A stretch of DNA of 64,000 bases from Streptomyces flavotricini. GTDB lineage: Bacteria; Actinomycetota; Actinomycetes; Streptomycetales; Streptomycetaceae. Below the pieces are notes generated by a model, which was given only the letters and a program-made list of their open reading frames with translations, had not been told where the DNA came from and ran no database searches. Every line of letters begins with the position of its first letter. The first letter of the stretch is position 1. Of the stretch, positions 33,684 to 41,682 are shown piece after piece. The stretch covers positions 764,547-828,546 of the forward strand of contig NZ_JAINUL010000001.1 of the NCBI RefSeq assembly GCF_020639365.1, written 5' to 3'. The translations under genes and the position numbers were made by a program.

Positions 33684-35812
33684 GAACGTCCCGCACCGCC
33701 TGGTGGCGGCGGGCCGCCGTCGCACTGCTGTGTTCGGCCGGGCTGGTGCTGCCGATCCCGTCGGCGGCGGCGGACACCGCCTCCACCGGCCATCCGAGCG
33801 GCAGCACCCTCACCCCCCGGGCGCTCGCCTTCCCCGTGACCGAGACCTTCGACGGCACCACCACCCTCGGCACCACCATCGGCAGCGCCGCCTCCACCGG
33901 CGACGGCTGGATGCGGCTGACCTCGGCCACCGCCGGCCAGGCGGGCACCTGGAAGATGAACGACTCGTTCTCCTCCGGGCTCGGCATCGTGGCCGAGTTC
34001 ACCTACGCCACCTACGGCGGAACCGCCTTCGAGGGCAGACGCGGCGACGGCATGTCGTTCTACCTCGCCGACGGCTCCGCGGCGAACGGGGTCGGCGGCA
34101 CGGGCGGCGCGCTCGGATACGCCTGCTCGATGATCGCGGGCACCCTCTGCACCGCCAAGTCGGGCGTGCCCGGCGCCTACCTCGGCATCGGGTTGGACGA
34201 GTTCGGCAACTTCTCCTCCTCCGGCGTCGGCAACGGCGGGCCCGGGGCGGCACCGAACAAGATCGTGCTGCGCGGCGGCGGGAACGGTTCCACGGGGTAC
34301 CGCTACGCCACCGCGGCCGACGGGCCGGGCTCGACCGTGGAGACGGGCACCCGGGCCACGTTCCGCACCGTACGGATCGCCCTCCTGCCCGGCGGGACCA
34401 AGATGCTGCTGTCGGTCTGGTCGGACAGCGGCCCCGGCACCACCCTGACCAAGCTGATCAGCGACTACGACGTCACCACCATCACCGATCAGCCGAAACT
34501 GCCCGGCACGCTCAAGGTCGGGTTCGCCGCCGGGACCGGCAGTGCGACCAACATCCACGAGATCGGCGACCTGAAGATCACCGTGCCGGTCGACCTCACC
34601 GTCGGCAAGGCGGTGAACACCGCCACCGTGCCGGCCGGCGGCGGACCGGTCACGTACACCGTCACCGTCTCCAACGGCAGCGCCAACGACGTCACGGGCG
34701 CGGTGGTCCGCGACCCGGTCCCCGGCCTGACCGGCGTGACCTGGAAGTGCGCCGCCGGTACGGGCGGCACCTGCGGGCAGGCCTCCGGCAGCGGCAACAG
34801 CCTCCACACCACCGCCGACCTGAAACGCGGCGGGTCCGTCACCTACACCCTCACCGGTACGGCCCCGGCCCAGCCCACGACCCTGCGCAACACCGCGACG
34901 GTGACCGCCCCCGCCGACCGCACCGACACCAACCCGGCCGACAACACCGCGACCTCGAGCCCGACCACGGTGACCGCCCGGGCCGACGTGGTCGCCGCCA
35001 AGGAGGCGCTCGGCACCGGGCCCGTCTTCGCGGGCCGCGAGTTCTCCTACCAGATCACCGCCACCAACCGCGGGCCCTCCGACACCACCGCGGTGGACGC
35101 CGTCGACGTACTGCCCGAGGCCCTGCGGTTCGTCTCCTCCCCCGCCGACTGCACGGCGACCGGACGGACCGTCACCTGTCCGGCGCGGGCCGCCCTCGCC
35201 GCGGGCGCCGACACGGCCTGGGCGATCCGGGTGCGGCTCGACCCCGCCTACCAGGGTGACGGAAGCGACCTGCTCAACAAGGCCACCGTGCGCCACGCCG
35301 TGTCCGATCCGCAGCCGGCGAACAACACCAGCGCCGGCGTCGGACCGCCGGACGGGCTCGCGCCGCCGCAGGCCGACCTCGTCACGGTCAAGACGCCTTC
35401 CACCACGAAGCCCGTCGCACCCGGGGAGACGTACGGGTACACGGTGACGGTCACCAACAGGGGCCCCTCCGTCGCCCGCGAGGTCCGGGTCACCGATCCC
35501 CTGATCCCGGCCCTCGCCTTCGTCACCTCGGCCGACGGCTGCACGGTCACCGGCACCGGCACCGATCGGACGGTGGGCTGCGGTCCGGTCGCCGAACTGG
35601 CTCCGGGGGAAATCCGGACCTGGCATTTCACCGTCCGGCTGGACCCGGCCCACACCGGTGACGGCGGCACCGTCCGGAACACCGCGACCGCGGGCGCGGT
35701 CACGTACGACCCGGACTCGCGCAACAACAGCAGTACCGCCGGTGCGCCGGGCGGCACCGTCCGGCCCGCGCAGGCCGATGTGGAACTCGCCAAGCGGGCC
35801 ACCGCGGGCTGA
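33680..35812 (+). CDS. Secreted lectin-like domain plus DUF11-repeat protein
   Basis: A 710-residue exported protein whose ATG overlaps the preceding stop by 4 nt. A signal peptide (~1-33) is followed by an L-type-lectin/concanavalin-like domain (~45-300; TFDGTTTLG, GDGMSFYLADG, GIGLDEFGNFS), which in relatives binds carbohydrate, and three DUF11 repeats (~305-430, ~435-565, ~570-695). It ends abruptly at QADVELAKRATAG, the opening of a further repeat, with no anchor. It is either secreted and held by interaction, or a shortened version of a longer adhesin. Confidence 0.85.
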   Translation: MRTSRTAWWRRAAVALLCSAGLVLPIPSAAADTASTGHPSGSTLTPRALAFPVTETFDGTTTLGTTIGSAASTGDGWMRLTSATAGQAGTWKMNDSFSSGLGIVAEFTYATYGGTAFEGRRGDGMSFYLADGSAANGVGGTGGALGYACSMIAGTLCTAKSGVPGAYLGIGLDEFGNFSSSGVGNGGPGAAPNKIVLRGGGNGSTGYRYATAADGPGSTVETGTRATFRTVRIALLPGGTKMLLSVWSDSGPGTTLTKLISDYDVTTITDQPKLPGTLKVGFAAGTGSATNIHEIGDLKITVPVDLTVGKAVNTATVPAGGGPVTYTVTVSNGSANDVTGAVVRDPVPGLTGVTWKCAAGTGGTCGQASGSGNSLHTTADLKRGGSVTYTLTGTAPAQPTTLRNTATVTAPADRTDTNPADNTATSSPTTVTARADVVAAKEALGTGPVFAGREFSYQITATNRGPSDTTAVDAVDVLPEALRFVSSPADCTATGRTVTCPARAALAAGADTAWAIRVRLDPAYQGDGSDLLNKATVRHAVSDPQPANNTSAGVGPPDGLAPPQADLVTVKTPSTTKPVAPGETYGYTVTVTNRGPSVAREVRVTDPLIPALAFVTSADGCTVTGTGTDRTVGCGPVAELAPGEIRTWHFTVRLDPAHTGDGGTVRNTATAGAVTYDPDSRNNSSTAGAPGGTVRPAQADVELAKRATAG

Positions 35813-35846
35813 CCCCGCGGCCGCTCCCCCACCGACCGACGACCTT

Positions 35847-35866
35847 CCGTACAGGGCTCTGTACGG
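35847..35866. terminator. Intergenic hairpin between DUF11 genes
   Basis: Perfect 8-bp stem CCGTACAG/CTGTACGG with loop GGCT, 34 nt after the second DUF11 stop and 30 nt before the third start. It could attenuate transcription or stabilise an mRNA end; no U-tract follows. Confidence 0.5.
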
Positions 35867-35896
35867 CCGTCCCCGCTGAGAAGGAAACGATGCAGG

Positions 35897-37993
35897 ATGA
35901 CAACGAGACCTGGTCGCCGGCCGGCGGCGTGGCTGCTGGCCGCGCTGCTCTGCGCGGCTCCGCAGTTCGGCGGCTCGGCGCCCGCCGCGGCCGCGGTCGC
36001 GGCCCGGCCACCGGAGCCCGTCGAGGTGACCGTGCGCCACGCCAGGGCGCCGGGTGACCTGATCACCTACACCCTGACCGCGACGAACCGCGGGCCCTCC
36101 GTCGCCCGGAACGTCAAGGCCACGGACCGGCTGCCCGAGGGGATCACGTTCGTCGACTCGTCCGACGGCTGCACGGAGACCGACCAGACCGTCACCTGCG
36201 GGCCCGAGCCCCAGCTGAACGTGGGCCAGAGCAAGAGCTGGACGTTCCACGCCCGGCTCAGCGCGGCGTACGAGGGCGACGGCAGCGACCTCGGCAACAG
36301 CGCCACCGGATCGTCCGACGCCACCGACCCCGCCCCGGACAACAACACGCCCCCGCCCGTCCGGCCGCCGGGGCCCTTCGGCCCGGTCTCGGACCTGGCC
36401 ACCGTGAAGACCCCGCTGGGCGCGGGACCCACCGTCCCGGGCCAGGAGTTCGAGTACGAGGTCCGCACCACCAACAAGGGCCCGTCCGACGCGCGCAACG
36501 TCACGATCACCGACACCCTGCCCGACGGGCTGAGCTACGTCAGTTCCGCCGATCCCTGCCAGGTGACCACCGGACGGACCGTCAGCTGCGGTCCGCGCGC
36601 CCGGCTGACCCCCGGTGACTTCGTGGTGTGGACGTTCAAGGTGAAGCTCGACCCCGCGTACTCCGGCGACGGCAGCGATCTGCGCAACACGGCCACCTCG
36701 GCCTCCGCTTCGAAGGACCCCGAGCCCGCCGACAACACCTCGCGGCCCGTGCTGCCTCCCGGCGGAGTCACCGTCCCACAGGCAGACGTGTGGATGGCCA
36801 AGCGCCCCGCGACCACCACCCCGATCGCGCCCGGACAGACCTTCGACTACGTGCTGACCGCCACCAACGACGGTCCCTCGCGGGCCGTGGACACCACGGT
36901 GACCGACGTGCTGCCCGCGCCGCTCGCCTTCGTCGGCTCGACGGACGGCTGCACGGCCGACCACGGCACCGTCACCTGCGGTCCTCTGGCCGTGCTCGAC
37001 CAGGGCGCGCCGAAGAGCTGGCGGTTCACCGTCCGGCTGGACGGCAACTACACCGGCAACGGATCCGACATCCTCAACACGGCCACCGCGACGTCGGAAA
37101 CGAAGGACCCCAGGCCCGAGAACAACACCAGCAGCCCGGCGGGCCTGCCCGGCAGCAAGGTCAACAAGCCGACCGCCGACCTCGCCGTGACCAAGGAGGC
37201 GGTGGGCAGCAAGCCGCCCAAGCCCGGTGAGACCTTCGACTACCGCATCAGGGTCACCAACAACGGCCCCTCGGCCGACGCGTACAACGTCAAGCTCACG
37301 GACAACCTCCCCGAGGGGCTGGCGTACGTGACCTCCTCGCCGACGGGCTGCACCGTCTCGGGGCACATGGTCTCCTGCAAGCGCACCAGCCCCCTGAAGG
37401 TCGGCGACTTCACCGAGTACGTCCTGACCGTGCGGGTGGACCCCTCGTACAGCGGGGACGGCAGCGACCTGAGGAACACGGCCAGGGTGACCGCGGACAA
37501 CATCGACCCCGCGAGCGAGAACGACTCGAGCACGGCCTCCGTCCCCGGCGGCAACGTGGCCGCGCCGTCCGCCGACCTCGCCATCACCAAGAAGCCGGTC
37601 CAGACGGTGCCGGTGGCGCCGGGCGAGACCTTCGAGTACGCCCTGACCATCAGCAACACCGGTCCCTCGACGGCGGAGCGGATCACCGTCAGCGACGTGC
37701 TTCCGACGGCGCTGAGCTACGTGAGCGGCGATGCCTCCTGCTCCTCCGGCCGTACGGTGACCTGCGGTCCGCTGCCCACCCTCGCCCCCGGGGCGGACGT
37801 GACCTGGGTGTTCAAGGTGAAGCTCGACCCGGACTACACGGGCAACGGCTCCGACATCCGCAACACCGCGACCGTGAGCGCGCTGACGGCGGATCCGAAC
37901 ACGGACAACAACACCAGCAGGGCGGCCGGCCCGCCCGGCGGTACCGTCAAGAACCCCACCGCCGACCTGGAAGTGGGCAAGACGACCCCGTAG
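35897..37993 (+). CDS. Secreted DUF11-repeat protein
   Basis: A 698-residue exported protein: signal peptide (~1-36, AAWLLAALLCAAP), then five DUF11 repeats of ~130 residues, each with the pattern (F/Y)xYxLTxTNxGPSxAxxVxVxDxLP, a Cys pair (SxDGCT...VTCGP) and a GDGSDxxNTA segment. The Cys pair in each repeat probably forms a disulfide outside the cell. It ends at NPTADLEVGKTTP, the first residues of a sixth repeat, without anchor. Repeats are more alike than in the second gene, indicating recent internal duplication. It is probably co-transcribed with the two preceding genes. Confidence 0.85.
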   Translation: MTTRPGRRPAAWLLAALLCAAPQFGGSAPAAAAVAARPPEPVEVTVRHARAPGDLITYTLTATNRGPSVARNVKATDRLPEGITFVDSSDGCTETDQTVTCGPEPQLNVGQSKSWTFHARLSAAYEGDGSDLGNSATGSSDATDPAPDNNTPPPVRPPGPFGPVSDLATVKTPLGAGPTVPGQEFEYEVRTTNKGPSDARNVTITDTLPDGLSYVSSADPCQVTTGRTVSCGPRARLTPGDFVVWTFKVKLDPAYSGDGSDLRNTATSASASKDPEPADNTSRPVLPPGGVTVPQADVWMAKRPATTTPIAPGQTFDYVLTATNDGPSRAVDTTVTDVLPAPLAFVGSTDGCTADHGTVTCGPLAVLDQGAPKSWRFTVRLDGNYTGNGSDILNTATATSETKDPRPENNTSSPAGLPGSKVNKPTADLAVTKEAVGSKPPKPGETFDYRIRVTNNGPSADAYNVKLTDNLPEGLAYVTSSPTGCTVSGHMVSCKRTSPLKVGDFTEYVLTVRVDPSYSGDGSDLRNTARVTADNIDPASENDSSTASVPGGNVAAPSADLAITKKPVQTVPVAPGETFEYALTISNTGPSTAERITVSDVLPTALSYVSGDASCSSGRTVTCGPLPTLAPGADVTWVFKVKLDPDYTGNGSDIRNTATVSALTADPNTDNNTSRAAGPPGGTVKNPTADLEVGKTTP

Positions 37994-38034
37994 CGCACCG
38001 CACGGGAGCGGCCTTCACGGCCGTTGCACGGCGC

Positions 38035-38067
38035 GAAGCCCCCCGGCCTTCCGAGCCGGGGGGCTTC
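38035..38067. terminator. Strong bidirectional terminator hairpin
   Basis: Perfect 13-bp stem gaagccccccggc / gccggggggcttc with a 7-nt loop. It separates the DUF11 genes from the convergent hypothetical gene. Confidence 0.85.
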
Positions 38068-38076
38068 CGCGTGGCA

Positions 38077-38547
38077 TCAGCCCCGTGCGCCACCGCTGCC
38101 CGGGTCTTGCGTGGCGCGTGCGATGCCGTCGAGCTCGCGGGCGATCCACGCCCGGTCCGCGGCCTCGCACGGGGACGGGGGCGGGGCCGGGGACACGGAC
38201 GCCGCGAGCGCGGGGTCCGGGCGCGGGCAGGTGTTGTCCACGACCGCCCAGCCCTTGCCGCCGTCGGGGGCGGCCAGTTCGACGAGGCGGTGATCGAGGT
38301 GGCCCGTGATCATCACGGCCATCAGGGACAGGTACTCGCACTGCAGGTCGGGGCCGAGGTCGGGCTCTCCCGGCACTTCGAGGACGGCCTCCCGGCCGTC
38401 GGCGAGCAGCGCACAGGTGGTCTGTACGGCGCGGATGAGCACCTCGAACCGCTCGCCGGTCAGGCGCGCCCGCAGGACCTCCAGGTAGGGCCCCAGGACA
38501 TCGGCCTCCTGGCCGTCGCCCGAGTCCGCCGCATGGTGCTCGATCAT
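38077..38547 (-). CDS. Hypothetical protein
   Basis: A 156-residue acidic protein starting MIEHHAADSG at 38547 behind a purine-rich site; a longer in-frame version from 38658 is less likely. Its core (LQCEYLSLMAVMITGHLDHRLVEL) is amphipathic, and it carries a Pro/Ala-rich segment near 120-135. I recognise no family, signal peptide or membrane helix. It faces the DUF11 array across a terminator. Confidence 0.6.
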   Translation of the reverse strand: MIEHHAADSGDGQEADVLGPYLEVLRARLTGERFEVLIRAVQTTCALLADGREAVLEVPGEPDLGPDLQCEYLSLMAVMITGHLDHRLVELAAPDGGKGWAVVDNTCPRPDPALAASVSPAPPPSPCEAADRAWIARELDGIARATQDPGSGGARG

Positions 38548-39070
38548 GTTCCCCCGCCCTTCCCGGACGGCCGCGTCCTGTCGGAAGTGTAGGGAGTGCC
38601 CCGCACCTCCACGGCGCTCTTCGGCCACCGGCGGACGGCACCGCCGCCCCATCCTCAACAGGAGCCACCGTCGGTCGAGTTGGCAGACGGCCGTTCCAAC
38701 GGTCCCGCGAGTGGCCGGAAGACGCCCATCAGGGCAGGGATATCCGGAGGCTTACCCTCCGGATGTTTGCGACTATGCCGCACGCATATCCTTTTGGGAT
38801 ATTCCCTGCCCAATAGCAGGGACAATGCAGTATCTCCGCAATTTCTACATTGACAGTGCACGGCGCTCTGAGGGTTAATAACTTCACGAGTGGCCTGATG
38901 TAGTCGTGCGCGGAAGGGTTCTGGTCGGTTCCCGACCGGTTCTTTCCGCCAGCCGCGGCGTGTGCGGACGTAGCGACGCCGCGGCAGCGGGGTGCTCCGA
39001 AATTGCACGTGCCACGACGATCGTACATTGAGCGGGTATTGGCGAATCCGACTCTTCCGTGGGGGGATCA
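38548..39070 (+). promoter_or_regulatory. 523-bp hairpin-rich leader/promoter region of the terpene cluster
   Basis: Lower in GC than its surroundings, with several inverted repeats: atccggagg/cctccggat (near 38740-38765), ATATCC-TTTT-GGGATAT and CCCTGC/GCAGGG (near 38785-38822), and ccgcggcgt/acgccgcgg (near 38950-38985). A weak promoter-like pair is TTGCAC (39003-39008) and TACATT (39024-39029), with a short 15-bp spacer. There is no convincing coding frame. The region could hold operators or an RNA-level control for the terpene synthase gene. Confidence 0.5.
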
Positions 39071-40108
39071 ATGGCCCGGCTCGACCCATTCTCTGTTCCT
39101 GATTTTCATCTTCCGTTCGGGAACTCCAAGCATCCACTGGCCGCGCGGGCCAACGCCGAGGCCACGTCCTGGGCGTTGGGCCACGAGCTCGTCACCGATG
39201 CCGCCGAGCAGTTCACCGCGATCGGCTGCGGGCACCTCGCGGGCCGCGTGAGCGGTGACGTGCCGTACGAGACCGTCGTGCTGCTCGCCGAGTGGATGGC
39301 CTGGTCGTTCGTCCTGGACGATCAGCACGACCACCTCATCAGGACGGGTGAACTTGCCGCCTGGCGGCCCGTCACCGATGCCATCACCGAGTACCTGGCC
39401 ACGGGCCGGACCTCAAGGTCGACATCGCGCCGCAATCCACTGGTGAAGGGATTCATCGAGCTGTGCGACCGGATCCTGGGCGGCATGTCCCCGGGTACGG
39501 CGGCCCGATACCGAACACACGTACCACAGATGCTGCACTCGCTGGACCAGGAGGCGGGCAATCGCGGTGCGGCCAGGCGCCCTTCGGTCCAGGACTACGT
39601 GCTCATGCGCCGGCACAGTTCCCAACTGCTGCCGATGATGGACATGGTGGAGGCCGGACTGGGAATCGACCTGCCCCAGCACATCCACGACCTCCCCGCA
39701 TTCCAGGCGGTCGTGGAGAGCGCCGTGGACATCATCTCGTGGGGCAACGACGTCTTCTCCCTGCCGAAGGAGCACGCCTGCGGGGACAACAACAACCTGG
39801 TCTCCCTCATCGCCTCGTGGGAGGGACGTTCGCTTCAGGAGGCGGTCCGGTCGGTCGAGGCCCGCATCCAGGTCCGCATAGAGGACTACGTGACGGCGGA
39901 ACGACGACTGTTTCAAGTCATGGACCCCCAGGGGGAGATGGACCCCACGGTGCGGGCGGCGGTCACCCGGTGCGTGCGCAGTTACGAAGACTGGATGATC
40001 GGCGCCGATCTGTGGCAGCGTTACGAGTGCACACGGTACAGCGACGAACGGTTCGCGGCCGGGCTGGAGTCCGCGTACACCCGCCCGGACCTCGTTTCGG
40101 TGGCATGA
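39071..40108 (+). CDS. Class I terpene synthase, product unknown
   Basis: A 345-residue cyclase. The metal-binding aspartate-rich motif is VLDDQHDH near residues 80-87; the NSE triad is NDVFSLPKE near 222-230; the downstream Arg-Tyr pair is WQRYECTRY near 315. Length and motifs fit a bacterial mono- or sesquiterpene synthase that ionises a prenyl diphosphate with Mg2+. I cannot name the product. ATG 39071 follows GGGGGGATCA; GTG 39059 is an in-frame alternative. It is followed 22 bp later by a P450 gene. Confidence 0.93.
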   Translation: MARLDPFSVPDFHLPFGNSKHPLAARANAEATSWALGHELVTDAAEQFTAIGCGHLAGRVSGDVPYETVVLLAEWMAWSFVLDDQHDHLIRTGELAAWRPVTDAITEYLATGRTSRSTSRRNPLVKGFIELCDRILGGMSPGTAARYRTHVPQMLHSLDQEAGNRGAARRPSVQDYVLMRRHSSQLLPMMDMVEAGLGIDLPQHIHDLPAFQAVVESAVDIISWGNDVFSLPKEHACGDNNNLVSLIASWEGRSLQEAVRSVEARIQVRIEDYVTAERRLFQVMDPQGEMDPTVRAAVTRCVRSYEDWMIGADLWQRYECTRYSDERFAAGLESAYTRPDLVSVA

Positions 40109-40130
40109 CGGCATGACAGGGAGCAGACCC

Positions 40131-41492
40131 ATGGCCCGTACGGAACAACTCGGCCCTGTGGTCCACGCACCGGCGGCTCCGGGGCGGTTACCGCTCCTGG
40201 GGCACGCCGTCCCCCTGTGGCGCCATCCGATCGCCTTCCTCGAATCGTTGCGCGAGCACGGCGACATCGTGCGGCTCGACATCGGAACCTGGCCGGTGCA
40301 CGTCCTGACGAGCCCGGACCACGTGCACGCCGTACTGGTCCAGCAGGCGCAGAAGTTCGGGCGGGGCCGGGTCTTCGACCGGCTGCGGCCGATGTTCGGC
40401 AACGGCATCGTCACGACGGACGGCGAGTTCCACCGCAAGCAGCGCCGGATGATCCAGCCGGCCTTCCACCGGAGCCACATCACCGAGTACGCCGAGGTCA
40501 TGAGCCGGGCGGCGGAGGAGATGACCGCGTCGTGGACGGCGGGCCGGGAGATCTCGATGGTCACCGAGGCCCGGCGGTACGCCCTGTCCTCGGTGGCCGA
40601 GATGATCTTCTCGGGGGACCTGAGCCGGCCCGCCATCGCCGAGGTGCACCGCTCGCTGCCGATCGTCCTGGAGGGGATGCTGCTGCGGGCGGTCATGCCC
40701 AAGTCCCTGGACCGGCTGCCCATCCCGCTGAACCGGCGCTTCGACGCGGCGGCCGCCCGCCTGCGAGGGATCATCGACCAGGTGATCGCGCAGTACGGCG
40801 CCGAGGAGGCCGGGGCGGACGACCGCCACGACCTCCTGTCCCTGCTGCTGTCGAGCGTCGACCCGCAGACGGGCACGACGATGAGCCCCGAGCAGGTGCG
40901 GGACGAGGTCATCGCCATCCTCTTCTCCGGTACGGAGACCTCGGCGACCACCCTGTCCTGGGTGTTCCACGAGGTGGGCCGTCACCCCGAGGTGGAGGAG
41001 CGGCTCCACGAGGAAATAGACGCGGTCGTGGGCACGCGCCGCGTCCGCCCGTCCGACATCGCTCAACTGCCTTACGCCAACAACGTGTTCCAGGAGGCGC
41101 TGCGCCTCCATTCGCCGCTGCTGTTCACCCGGCGGGCCCTGGTCCCCCTCACCCTGGGTGGCGTCTCGATCCCGGCCGGCGCGGAACTGGCGTACAGTCC
41201 GTACGCGTTGCACCGCGACCCCGCGCTGTTCCGCGATCCGACCGTGTTCGATCCGGACCGGTGGGAGGAGAAGCCGGAGGAGCAGCCGCGCGCGCACCGG
41301 TACATCCCGTTCAGCGCCGGCCAGCACAAGTGCATCGGGGACACGTTCGCCGTGGCGGAGATCCTCACCGCCCTCGCGACGGTGGCGTCGCGATGGCGGC
41401 TGGTGCCCGCTCCGGGGGTGACCGTGCGGGAACTTCCCGCGGGAATGCCCCAGCCCAGCGAGCTTCCGATGATCCCTGTTTCACGCCATTGA
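40131..41492 (+). CDS. Cytochrome P450, terpene-cluster type; contains a TTA codon
   Basis: A 453-residue P450 with eukaryote-like N-terminal features (GRLPLLGHAVPL) as in bacterial CYPs that oxidise sesquiterpenes. The I-helix is SGTETSATTLSW near 270, ExxR EALRLH near 324, and the heme loop FSAGQHKCIGD near 399. It likely oxidises the adjacent synthase's hydrocarbon. No ferredoxin is nearby, so electrons must come from elsewhere. ATG 40131 is favoured by the GGGAG site 8 nt upstream over ATG 40113. The TTA leucine codon at 40188-40190 (codon 20) suggests bldA dependence. Confidence 0.93.
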   Translation: MARTEQLGPVVHAPAAPGRLPLLGHAVPLWRHPIAFLESLREHGDIVRLDIGTWPVHVLTSPDHVHAVLVQQAQKFGRGRVFDRLRPMFGNGIVTTDGEFHRKQRRMIQPAFHRSHITEYAEVMSRAAEEMTASWTAGREISMVTEARRYALSSVAEMIFSGDLSRPAIAEVHRSLPIVLEGMLLRAVMPKSLDRLPIPLNRRFDAAAARLRGIIDQVIAQYGAEEAGADDRHDLLSLLLSSVDPQTGTTMSPEQVRDEVIAILFSGTETSATTLSWVFHEVGRHPEVEERLHEEIDAVVGTRRVRPSDIAQLPYANNVFQEALRLHSPLLFTRRALVPLTLGGVSIPAGAELAYSPYALHRDPALFRDPTVFDPDRWEEKPEEQPRAHRYIPFSAGQHKCIGDTFAVAEILTALATVASRWRLVPAPGVTVRELPAGMPQPSELPMIPVSRH

Positions 41493-41682
41493 CGGAATCT
41501 GATCGATTCAGCTCCGTTCAAGGCGAGTTCGGCGATCACACGTCGTCACAGGCCGTGTAAAGGCGGAAGAGGATACAGCGTTGTCCCCTTACGGGTGACG
41601 TGATCCCGCAATAATGTGCTTAAGCAGCAAGTTCCCGTCCGCGGGGTCGTACACTCGGCCGCACGCGCTGGAGGGGGCAAGA

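Noticed and set aside
33398..37366. 1322-codon minus-strand open frame opposite the DUF11 genes
   Set aside because: Periodic only because the DUF11 repeats are periodic; it has no start context or domain, while the plus-strand genes have signal peptides and conserved repeats.
35897..37993. Regularly spaced repeated DNA considered as a CRISPR-like array
   Set aside because: The repeats are ~390-bp coding DUF11 units with synonymous variation, not short identical repeats with unique spacers, and no cas genes are present.
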